From Scheffersomyces stipitis CBS 6054 (taxonomy: Eukaryota > Ascomycota > Pichiomycetes > Serinales > Debaryomycetaceae): 64,000 nt of DNA. This document shows positions 49,701 to 57,330 of this stretch, piece after piece. The stretch covers positions 1,054,001 through 1,118,000 of the forward strand of contig NC_009068.1 of assembly GCF_000209165.1 (NCBI RefSeq). Reading direction: 5' to 3'. Each line of letters opens with the position of its first letter. The first letter of the stretch is position 1. A program made the translations under genes and the position numbers. The notes below the pieces were generated by a model that was not told the origin of the DNA, made no database searches, and saw nothing but the letters and a program-made list of their open reading frames with translations.

Positions 49701-50860
49701 ACACAATCGAGAAATTAGAATTTACAAGCTCAAGCGTTGTTGAAGGTTTATTTTATAAGAGAACTAAGCACGATATTATCATTGTTGCTATATACGTCGA
49801 TGATCTAATAATGGTATCATCCTCGGACAAGTTACTCAAAAGTTTCAGAAATGGATTAGAGACCCATTTTAACCTCAAATACCTAAGTAAATTAGGTGAA
49901 TACTTAGGGATCAAGTTTGAGAAGACCGAAACTGGATATACAATTTCACAACAGCAGTTTATTACTAACCTTCTCAAAGACTTTAATATAATGGGCAAAT
50001 ACGGAAAATTAATACCCATGATTAAAGACAAGAAACGGTACACCCCTCCGAAACTGGCAGAAGAAGACATCGACATTCCAGACTCTGAGTACCAAGACGT
50101 TGGTGCGCTACTAGGAGCAAAGGAAAGAACGCTCTATCAAAAAGGAGTTGGGCTGCTACTATGGGCATGCAGAAATACCAGACCCGATATTTCATACGCC
50201 ACAAACAAACTAGGAGCAAAAGCAAACAAACCAAGCGTCAATGATCTACAGAAGTTGATATACTGTTTGCGCTACCTAAAAGACAACATGGATTTAAACT
50301 TAGTCTATGATCGTCCCGAACCAGAGGACGAATTTACAATTGTTGTTTACTCTGATGCTTCATTCGCTCCATCCGAAATCGACAAGAGACTGATTACAGG
50401 GAATGCAATATTCTTAAATGGTCATCTCGTTAGTTGGGCAACAAAACGACAGAAGATTATCACAAAATCGTCAGCCAGTTGTGAACTAATTGCATTAGGA
50501 GTTGCAATCGATGAAACGGTTAATATGAAAAGAATGATGAAGGAACTAGGTTTTCCAATCAAGAAAGTAACAATATGGGAAGACAATCAAGCTGTCATTG
50601 CCAAGTGTTATAATCAGAACACTACGCATAAGAGCAGATATATTGATGTTACCCTAAAATCAATCAGGGAGATCCTTCCGACGATGGAAGATGTAAAGGG
50701 AAATAAAATTCTACGCTACATTAAATCCGTTAAAAATATTGCTGACTTCTTCACCAAACCATTAGGCCATACGAGCTTCGAACCTTTCAGGAACTACATA
50801 CTTGGAAGAGGAGATGAGAGGTTAAAGCCCATTAGAGAATTAGAAACCTCTAAGACTTAA
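46685..50860 (+). CDS. Retrotransposon Pol (PR-IN-RT-RH), in frame with gag after UAA
   Basis: 1391 codons, open from the codon after the gag stop; no ATG until 46946, which lies downstream of the protease active site, so an independent start would lose protease. Protease DSGA is at 46772-46783. Integrase zinc motif HHLMYNH...CITC spans about 47215-47345; catalytic Asp in SCDTIGPF (47420), SDNAIE, and Glu in SPELNGLAESHN. RT YVDD is at 49793-49804. RNase H has YSDASFAP, SSASCELIAL and EDNQAVI. A hydrophilic, low-complexity linker (about 48240-49100) separates IN and RT and may hold an integration-targeting segment. CTG codons at 50153 and 50390 occupy conserved Ser positions. Confidence 0.93.
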   Translation, partial: SSGGLNNHLRVFVDDAPIHKSKLRARICYDSGATRTVVNLLTYLSDIRYNLTDREKVYNTANGDQAYALAKGFFTLEASPFHIKLDAVYIPNIPVILVSVSQLALQKYFLHFEDDGFYLVHNKVRHYLGSLNDGLYIANDKDVLFSKNTVRFFNEKHIDVGNIPQLELNINGPHDWVYHHLMYNHMALTNLLNLEVQGHITVDDTESSKNLVKNCITCNSITVRQSSHNHHTQRAAVRRLERVSCDTIGPFQFRRYNKSTAKIFITSVIDHYTGYTKLLYTDHKSLADTVLNTLNLWNHKFPGESISYFRSDNAIELPSDEQLLKLGIERDQIPPYSPELNGLAESHNRIILANIRKVVLSFPDRHDEVLTLFKEIVEYSAFVKNNTPRKLLQYRTPAAVFFNYKDAYHRPIVPFGMDVVIKASSKEEYEKYGRPLLKTEPHAFFGSIVGFATDNYSYRILVQAEHFPIITNCNAKLLNSRQFIENYFQSLDLLQRDSAQYNATVLDALEDKLADHIDIADKEVIFDATLLKNGDTSVQTANIGDTNLSTPSPQNPEALSNTPSSQMTIESLSTRHPEVATQHKRRIEELTSDTLPFPTDQEGNSVDGKHIKRSPRLGGVKTTPLSATRTIRDHKTKSKIVDNNRDYAADPIKTAIEETRTKMSEDHNLNSTTTNSEELTSQLASQEDRISGELSGETNVDLSTTPAQNTRSHTKSRLDKQIELSKNWSNLDTRKTQSWNKVPPEIHGKGKISKRKGTKASLLDKDAQSSQIAKTITSEIIKRKKKTPDFDSSPQQINALLSLINNADPRNCPLGESYLNDMIKGEQNIETEVTDSKGNNNLFAVIDRIDYKDPEWKKSMDREITKFKELNAYEIVKIPKGVKPITTRWVHTIKETFKGNDHKSRCVVRGFLQVTGRDFDPTRISSPVVDLTTIRILISIAVTKNYAIHQLDIESAYLNALLPEEHPLYVYPPKGYELQEDYCWKLKKAVYGAKQSGYEWYICLKDTIEKLEFTSSSVVEGLFYKRTKHDIIIVAIYVDDLIMVSSSDKLLKSFRNGLETHFNLKYLSKLGEYLGIKFEKTETGYTISQQQFITNLLKDFNIMGKYGKLIPMIKDKKRYTPPKLAEEDIDIPDSEYQDVGALLGAKERTLYQKGVGLLLWACRNTRPDISYATNKLGAKANKPSVNDLQKLIYCLRYLKDNMDLNLVYDRPEPEDEFTIVVYSDASFAPSEIDKRLITGNAIFLNGHLVSWATKRQKIITKSSASCELIALGVAIDETVNMKRMMKELGFPIKKVTIWEDNQAVIAKCYNQNTTHKSRYIDVTLKSIREILPTMEDVKGNKILRYIKSVKNIADFFTKPLGHTSFEPFRNYILGRGDERLKPIRELETSKT

Positions 50861-50878
50861 CTCAGTTCGTAGAGGTTT
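50844..50878 (+). repeat. Inverted repeat flanking the pol stop codon
   Basis: AAACCTCTA (50844-50852) and TAGAGGTTT (50870-50878), perfect 9-bp arms with a 17-nt loop that contains the pol stop TAA, directly before the polypurine tract. Confidence 0.7.
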
Positions 50879-50879
50879 A

Positions 50880-50885
50880 GGGGAG
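50880..50885 (+). other. Polypurine tract
   Basis: GGGGAG immediately before the 3' LTR; presumed plus-strand primer site. Confidence 0.7.
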
Positions 50886-51152
50886 TGATGGAAAGTATGC
50901 AGGATCGTCCTTTCCTTGGAAAGAAAGGAATTTATTCATTGTTAAACAGAGTATGGCGCAATGTTACAAATTCCATACTAAAACAGGGGTATATCAAGGG
51001 TATATAAGCTCCTGTTGCTTCCGACTGTTTCCAATATATAATTTATATATTAACTCTTCTTTTATACTGAAAATTTGAATAAATTTTATCCAAGGGAATT
51101 GCAGCCGTACATATAGAAATTCTAGACCTGTATATACGTTTACTTCCCATTA
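50886..51152 (+). repeat. 3' LTR
   Basis: 267 bp, identical to the 5' LTR. Its TATA box points toward SPT20, whose ATG is 325 bp beyond the LTR end, so it could act as a promoter for it. Confidence 0.95.
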
Positions 51153-51476
51153 AATCCCAGAACAAAAGTAACAATATCTTGAATTATTTAGTTCTATGTC
51201 AATTCTCCACACCATCTGTGCTATAAACTTCGTTTGGAGCGTTGAGTTTCTGATATTTCACACAATTACCACAAAATATCGACTCGTTCCATCGTAATTT
51301 TTTCGCATTTTGGAAGTGAATTCGTCTTCAGTTTGAGTTGTAATTTTCACTCCAGCTCAAATACAATTCCCTTCGTGTTTCTATATTTATTTGACTCTGT
51401 CAAGTCTCCACCAATTTTCAAGAAATAGAAAACCTTTTTTGACAGATTTCATCTCCTGAACGACTCTGATCTCACA
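51153..51476. other. Remaining SPT20 upstream region
   Basis: 324 bp between the LTR and SPT20; begins with the target duplication AATCC. T-rich tracts, no named site recognised. Confidence 0.6.
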
Positions 51477-53840
51477 ATGAACAACGGCACGGCGGTCTCG
51501 CCCCAGCGGCCACCGCAGCACCAGCTCAGTCCTGCCCAACTCCAGAGACAACTGCAACAGGCCCTCATCCAGCAACAGCAGCAAAAGCAGCAGCAACAAA
51601 CCAGACCCAGACCCAACATCCAGAACTACCATTTTGCCACTCTGTCAGCAGATATTCTCCGGAAGTATGCAAAATATCCTGCTTCTATTACACTTCACAT
51701 ATACGAAACCCACTACCGCTTCAACAACTCGCTGGATTCCAACATAATACCCAAGAACTCGCCAATGATCAAGGACTTTTTGCACCATGTGATGAAGGAG
51801 CAGATTCCCGTAGAAATGAGCGAGTTGCTCAAAGACTTCTCCATCAAGTCTTACGATGGCTGCCTAATTCTTCAGGTGTTTGATCATCGAAACATGGTAT
51901 CGACTACAGCAGGGGTGACAAAAGCTGGTTCAAGTGGAGAATCCAAAGATGTGAAAAAAGAGATCATAGCTAATGGTTCAGCAGATAATGCTGTTGCTAA
52001 TAGTTCGAGTGGTTCTACTTCAGCTTCAGCTGCGGGCACGAACTCCACAGCAACAGCATCGGCTTCAACAACAGCAGTTTCATCGGGATCTTCTCCTGCT
52101 ACTGCATCTGGCAGTGGATCTTCCGCTGGAACTGCTGCTTCAACCATACCTAAGCCTAAAACGTATAGAACTTTACTTCGTCCTACGCAGCTTTCTCTAT
52201 ACTACGATTTATTGTATCATACCGATTCAGCGTTGACCAAATTCACCGACTCCTTATCTCTTCAGATGGAGTCGGAGATTCTAACTTTGACTAACCGGAA
52301 GTTGGATCTCGCTGTACCTTTAAATCCTTATCTATGTGACGAGTATCTTCGTCCCGAGCCTGAATACCCCAAGAAAGTATGGGATGAAGCAATTCAAGAC
52401 TACAAGCTTATTCATCTGCATCGTGAAGCCGCGGATCATAAATCTAGGAAGATCCATCTGGACGAGATGGTGCTTCACAAGACTTCTGAATATGAAGAAA
52501 TTATGTTACTTTTGTCTAACAAGTACAAGAGACCAGATGAGTCTCAAGATAAGAAGTTGATAATTGTAGGTCCTTCGGCTCTGGCAGCAGCAGCCGCTAC
52601 TACCACTACTCCAGCTAATCCACCTAAATCAACAAGTAAGGAAGGTACTTCTGGACCGGATTCGAAGGTTAAAAAAGGTGAGGATTCTGCTCCATCTATT
52701 CCAGCAGTTCCGGCAGTTACTCCAGCGCAATCTACTACGAGAAGTACTGGTCAATTCATGAGATTGAGACTAATCGAAGAAATAAGAAAGAAGAGGGAAG
52801 CAGAAAGAGCTCTGCAAGAAGCCAAACTACAGGCCCAGACTCAGGCTGTTCAGAGTGATGGAAATCTAGCACTCAGTTCCGTCAACCAGACACCACAGGA
52901 TAAGCGAAAATTGGCAGAAATGGAAATACAACGTCAACAGCAACTTCAGCAGCTGAGCCAACAACAATTGCAACAGTCTCCACCTTCACAACAGGGCCAG
53001 CCTCAACAGAAGAAATTGAAGAAAGAACCTGTAAAGTCTCAAATGCCTCAGCAAGTACAACAGTTTGGTAACAATAATGGTAATAATAATAGTAGCAACG
53101 GAGGAGGAATTGTGACTCCACAACAGAATAACATTCCCGTTGCTCCACAACCAATAAGGAATGGAACAGCCTTAGCTGCTCAACAACAGCAATTACAGCA
53201 GCAAGCACAGCAGCAAGCACAACAACAAGCACAACAGCAAGCACAGCAACAGCAACAACAGCAGCAACAGCAACAACAACAGCAACAACAGCGTATGGTT
53301 CAGAATACTTCAGCTCCAGGAAGTCTGCAATCTTCTCAACAAAGCTCTAGCCAAACTAGTGGAAGTGCTTCTTCTGGAAGTGGACTGCAGCCCACTCTTT
53401 TGCAACAGCAACAGCAGCAGATTTTCCAGAACTCTTTAACTCCTGAAGAGCAACAGGTGTTTAGACAATTGCAACAGAGAATGAACACTTTTGCCGTAAT
53501 GGGAAATACTGGGGTAGCACCAAATAGACAACAATTGACACCACAACAACAACAACAAGCCCAACAACAAGCCAAGGCAATACAGCAGCAGTTGATGCAG
53601 AAATTCCCTCTCTACTTCCAGCGTTTGCGTCAATTCCACCTTATCCAACAACAGAGACAACAGAAACAAAAACAGATCCAAGAGAAACAAATGCAAGCAG
53701 CTGCTGCAGCAGCTGCTCAGTCAAATAATAATGCTCGTTTTAACCAGCAGCAACATCCTAACATTTCTGGAAAGATTGTCCCAGGCTCTTCTCAGCTGCA
53801 AGCAGACAAGAAGAAGAGGAACTATAAGAAAAAGAATTGA
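51477..53840 (+). CDS. SPT20: SPT20, SAGA coactivator subunit
   Basis: 787-residue Spt20 homologue, needed for integrity of the SAGA histone acetyltransferase complex. The conserved Spt20/SEP region is split: residues about 50-140 (YPASITLHIYETHYRFNNSL and IKSYDGCLILQVFDHR), then a Ser/Ala/Thr-rich spacer, then about 225-330 (RTLLRPTQLSLYYDLLYHTD, LDLAVPLNPYLCDEYLRPEPEYPKK). The C-terminal half is Gln-rich with a long CAR repeat tract (about 53175-53292) and basic patches, ending KKKRNYKKKN. Several CTG codons occur in the Gln-rich parts and would be read as Ser. The retrotransposon lies 324 bp upstream. Confidence 0.9.
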   Translation: MNNGTAVSPQRPPQHQLSPAQLQRQLQQALIQQQQQKQQQQTRPRPNIQNYHFATLSADILRKYAKYPASITLHIYETHYRFNNSLDSNIIPKNSPMIKDFLHHVMKEQIPVEMSELLKDFSIKSYDGCLILQVFDHRNMVSTTAGVTKAGSSGESKDVKKEIIANGSADNAVANSSSGSTSASAAGTNSTATASASTTAVSSGSSPATASGSGSSAGTAASTIPKPKTYRTLLRPTQLSLYYDLLYHTDSALTKFTDSLSLQMESEILTLTNRKLDLAVPLNPYLCDEYLRPEPEYPKKVWDEAIQDYKLIHLHREAADHKSRKIHLDEMVLHKTSEYEEIMLLLSNKYKRPDESQDKKLIIVGPSALAAAAATTTTPANPPKSTSKEGTSGPDSKVKKGEDSAPSIPAVPAVTPAQSTTRSTGQFMRLRLIEEIRKKREAERALQEAKLQAQTQAVQSDGNLALSSVNQTPQDKRKLAEMEIQRQQQLQQLSQQQLQQSPPSQQGQPQQKKLKKEPVKSQMPQQVQQFGNNNGNNNSSNGGGIVTPQQNNIPVAPQPIRNGTALAAQQQQLQQQAQQQAQQQAQQQAQQQQQQQQQQQQQQQQRMVQNTSAPGSLQSSQQSSSQTSGSASSGSGLQPTLLQQQQQQIFQNSLTPEEQQVFRQLQQRMNTFAVMGNTGVAPNRQQLTPQQQQQAQQQAKAIQQQLMQKFPLYFQRLRQFHLIQQQRQQKQKQIQEKQMQAAAAAAAQSNNNARFNQQQHPNISGKIVPGSSQLQADKKKRNYKKKN
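53175..53292 (+). repeat. CAA/CAG repeat tract in SPT20
   Basis: About 118 bp of CAR triplets, early part interrupted by GCA (Gln-Gln-Ala units), later part pure Gln. Slippage-prone polyglutamine. Confidence 0.85.
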
Positions 53841-54268
53841 GACTCAAAATAGACTTAAAAAGTCGAAGAAATTAAAGAAAGATTTCAATTAGGGAAGAAT
53901 TGAATACTTGCAAGAGTGGTGAAATCTTGAAATTCGAGTTCTTACGATTTTTGTAGAATTAATTGTGTAATCAATAGATAACATTTAACAACATAACAAT
54001 AGAAGTAGAGAATATCACATAGAAGCAGCAATACGCCATAAACAACAACATAAGAACAATCAACCAAGAAAAGGTAAGGACAAAAGATATTGAAATAAAG
54101 ACATAGAATAAGTAAAGACCCAGACATAACCAACCAAGACAATCCCAGACACGGCCACCGGAAACCAACAACAGACTATTACAGCATATAAGAGCAATAG
54201 CTGAAGTGGGTATCATAATAATATTAGAGGTATCAGAATAACAAAATTGTAGTAACAAATTTCAGAAC
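53841..54268. other. Convergent intergenic region SPT20-FHA gene
   Basis: 428 bp, A-rich on the plus strand; 3' regions of both genes. Nothing else recognised. Confidence 0.6.
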
Positions 54269-55819
54269 TTACTCTGGTTCAGCAATGGTACTTCCATATA
54301 TACCAAGAGCAGTCATAGTGGCCAACACATACAAAGAAGCTTTTGCAACTTCTTTGACAATCGTCTTAAAAGTGCTGGATGGTTTAGCTTTCTTTGCTGG
54401 TTTCGTTTCATCAGCGACATCATCCTCTTCATCTTCAAATTCTGGAGTAGACATTTCTTCAAAAGTTCTCTTCCTTGAAATTCCGCATGCAAAATCTCCA
54501 CATGGGTAACGATTTTGAAATGATGGAGGAACGCAACCGATACAGCCACGGGTCTTTGATTTCTTAGCTGGAATATCATTTGCTGATTCACCTTCTACAT
54601 CTGACGAACAGTATTCTGTAGTGTTGTCTTCAAAGAAACCTCCATCAACTTCGGAGTCGTCATCGTCTTCGTCAATGTAAATTTGTTTGCCCAAGAAAAC
54701 ATCACCATCAGAGTTGTAATTGTCAGAGAACAAATCACTGCAATCGCATACATAGACCATTTCGTCATCTTCGGCATCTTCATTATCTTCATCCTGATCT
54801 TCACCGTTATCTTCTTCTTCTTCTTCTTCTTCTTCTCCCTCTTCCTCGTCTTCTTGAACTTCTTCTTCATCTTCTGATATTTCAGAAGAACTGAGCCTGT
54901 CTTCACTGATTTCGATAATAAGCAGATCTTCCTCTTCAGCATCTTCATCAGAGTCAACGTCTTCCTCTTCTTCGTCTTCTTCATCAGAGTCAAACTTCCT
55001 TCTGCTGTTGATTTCTCCAAGGAGACTGTCGTATGCGTTGATTTCTTCTTCGTCGGAGAGATCAAACTCTTGAGTCTTGCTGAAAGAATCTTCAGGAGGA
55101 TCGTAGCGCTGGATGACTCCCAGACTACCAGGACAACAGTGAGAGTAGTACAAGTCGTCTTCGTCATAGTCTTCATCGTCTTCATCGTCTTCCTCTAAAT
55201 CTTTCAGGGCATTTGCATCTTCTGCGACATCATCATCCCTTCTTTCTACAGCACCAGGAGTAGCAGAAGCAGAGATAGAGATGGAAGATGATTTAGCAGA
55301 AGAAGGAATAGTGGTTTCAGTTGTAGTTGTAGTTTCAGTTTTCGTAACTTCTTCCTTTTCATCTTCGTTTTCCTCCTTCTCCGCCTTCTCTTCTTTGTCT
55401 GGAATAAACCTAATGACTGTGCCACTGATCCTGACTTCAAAATTAAGAGCTACAGTGGGAGAAGAGAACTCTGTCAATGGGATCAATTTCTTAGTCTTGT
55501 ATTTCTTTAACACCAGCGAAATCGTAGCTGATGGCTTCGAGATCACGAATCCGACTTTGTCGCCGTTTGAAAGTCTGAAGAAAGCATCCTTTACAATGAA
55601 GTTGTTGTTAAGTACTGAACCAAAAGTCGAACCCAAATCCTTGATGTAGAAAGAGCCATCGATGTTCTTGATGGCAGCATGGGTCTTTGACAAATGGCTG
55701 TTTTTGAAGAAGAGATTGTTTAACTGTGGAGTGCGGTCTTCGTTTCTTTCGGAGGCTCTTCTGACAAGGACCTCTGACCCGGGGGCAAGAGGAATGACTC
55801 TATCGTTAGAGAGCAACAT
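54269..55819 (-). CDS. Tail-anchored FHA-domain protein with acidic middle region
   Basis: 516 residues from the ATG whose complement is 55817-55819; the frame upstream has only TTG. An FHA phosphothreonine-binding domain occupies the first 120 residues: LVRRASERNEDRTPQLNN, then NSHLSKTHAAI (the conserved S-x-x-H) and IKDLGSTFGSVLNN. A very acidic Glu/Asp/Ser region (about 140-390) follows. A cysteine-containing stretch CIGCVPPSFQNRYPCGDFACGIS lies at about 425-447. A final hydrophobic segment, YVLATMTALGIYGST, near the C-terminus looks like a tail anchor. N-terminal FHA plus C-terminal anchor recalls Far9/Far10 and SLMAP of STRIPAK, but I see no coiled coil, so orthology is uncertain. Confidence 0.8.
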   Translation of the reverse strand: MLLSNDRVIPLAPGSEVLVRRASERNEDRTPQLNNLFFKNSHLSKTHAAIKNIDGSFYIKDLGSTFGSVLNNNFIVKDAFFRLSNGDKVGFVISKPSATISLVLKKYKTKKLIPLTEFSSPTVALNFEVRISGTVIRFIPDKEEKAEKEENEDEKEEVTKTETTTTTETTIPSSAKSSSISISASATPGAVERRDDDVAEDANALKDLEEDDEDDEDYDEDDLYYSHCCPGSLGVIQRYDPPEDSFSKTQEFDLSDEEEINAYDSLLGEINSRRKFDSDEEDEEEEDVDSDEDAEEEDLLIIEISEDRLSSSEISEDEEEVQEDEEEGEEEEEEEEDNGEDQDEDNEDAEDDEMVYVCDCSDLFSDNYNSDGDVFLGKQIYIDEDDDDSEVDGGFFEDNTTEYCSSDVEGESANDIPAKKSKTRGCIGCVPPSFQNRYPCGDFACGISRKRTFEEMSTPEFEDEEDDVADETKPAKKAKPSSTFKTIVKEVAKASLYVLATMTALGIYGSTIAEPE

Positions 55820-56898
55820 GTTGATTAACAGCAGCAATGGTAACGCCAGTATAGAATACGAGCGGATAAGATACTACACAGAAACTATAGGATGCTATCA
55901 GTGATAACAATTCAGGATAGTATCAGGATATTAGTAATACAAGTGACTCTAGTTAGAATAGCAGTTGAAGTACCGGAACAAGTATCAGTATCAATACTAG
56001 TGCTATATGTAGTTGGAGAATAGCAATAGCACTAACAGTAGTGAATAAAGCAACCGTAACGCGTCTTCACAACAAGTAGAGTTGTGGGATCTGTAGTAAA
56101 AAGACGGGGGCAAGTCACAGTCAGGTGATAAGATAAGATAAAATCTGTTGCAGTACACTTGATAGGATGAAAAGTGATTCAGTAGTTGTTTGAAATAGAA
56201 TACGATAATCGCCACAGATAGGAGCTTGAACTATCGCCAGTATGATGAACACGAAAGAAACAAAGAGTACTCTAAAGCAAAACGAACAGAGTTGTCAGTA
56301 AGGAGATCCACAATCGTTTGGTCGTGGATGGCAATTCTGGGGCTCTTATCTATTGCGGATGTGGGGCGAGGGAGCACATAGTTAAGATTTCTAGTACTTA
56401 GTAGAGCAGAGACAGCTAACGGCATTGACTAGCATATAGAAAGTAGATATATAGAATTGCTAACTGTACGATATCCCCTGGTTTGATACCTTTGTCTGGT
56501 CTATTCTTCATTCTTTTTTTTATCTTCCCAACGATTCCGTCTCGCTAAAAGTAGACATTCTCTTATCGCAGAAACTCAGAGCGATAATGAACAGACAGTA
56601 AATACAAGACAAAATGGCTACCGAATGCAGAAGTAGACAACTGAGAGATCTACTACTATCTGCTACGATCCATTACCCAACTGGTCACAACTACCTTTAC
56701 CATAACAGGAGCTTATGACTGTGATACATGGTAGCGCCGCGAGTTGTAGGTGTATTAGAACATTGCAATTGTCGGACGTTTTATCCTTGGATTCACTCAA
56801 ACAAACTCAGAGAGTATCAATGCTCGTATTCCACCATTATCTTACCATCATCTTGTCAATGTCCGGTCAATGGGGTCCGGTCGTTTAAATGTCTTGGT

Positions 56899-56904
56899 CA
56901 CGTG
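56899..56904. promoter_or_regulatory. CACGTG box 1 upstream of KOG1
   Basis: TCACGTGAG, about 427 bp before the KOG1 ATG. Confidence 0.45.
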
Positions 56905-57092
56905 AGTTTCTTTAATCCAGGCACCAACTCGGAACTACCTAAAACCAGCTATGAAAATTGTCGAATTTGCTCCATAATTCTGTTGTTCAATCATAGTTAT
57001 ACGTATATCTAATGATAGTCTACTGTAACCTCCATTTATCTACTTCCTCCGAACTGTCTCTACCTTCCATCGGAGCTCTGGTATTATATTGT

Positions 57093-57098
57093 CACGTG
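57093..57098. promoter_or_regulatory. CACGTG box 2 upstream of KOG1
   Basis: TCACGTGAC in a near-palindromic GTCACGTGAC, 233 bp before the KOG1 ATG. Confidence 0.5.
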
Positions 57099-57330
57099 AC
57101 CTGCCCACCAATTAGAACGTCAGGCAGACAATATGTACGAGATATTCTCCAATTTTTCATTATCTAATCAGCGTAGAATCTACAAAAGGAGACCAAATTT
57201 GGCAGCATCGTTAGCATACATAGCATATTGTGACACATACACTAGCTTAACATCCAGACTTGTTATTCGAACCGGTTTTGATTTTCATTCCTCGGAATTG
57301 ATATCCTCACTAGTGAATCAATAATCAGCC

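Larger units (their letters stand above)
45123..51157 (+). mobile_element. Complete Ty1/copia LTR retrotransposon with 5-bp target duplication
   Basis: Element 45128-51152 (6025 bp) flanked by direct AATCC at 45123-45127 and 51153-51157. Two identical 267-bp LTRs with imperfect inverted ends TGATGG/CCATTA. Internal order: primer binding site, gag, protease, integrase, reverse transcriptase, RNase H, polypurine tract. The PR-IN-RT-RH order defines the Ty1/copia (Pseudoviridae) group; an anticodon-arm primer suggests a hemivirus, as in Candida albicans Tca2/pCal. Apart from the in-frame UAA between gag and pol, no disabling mutation is seen. LTR identity implies recent insertion. It lies between DCP1 and SPT20 in their orientation. 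Confidence 0.95.
55820..57330. other. 1.5-kb divergent region, FHA gene and KOG1
   Basis: Both promoters. CACGTG boxes at 56899-56904 and 57093-57098, both on the KOG1 side. Open frames here are short and without similarity; no RNA gene recognised. Confidence 0.5.
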
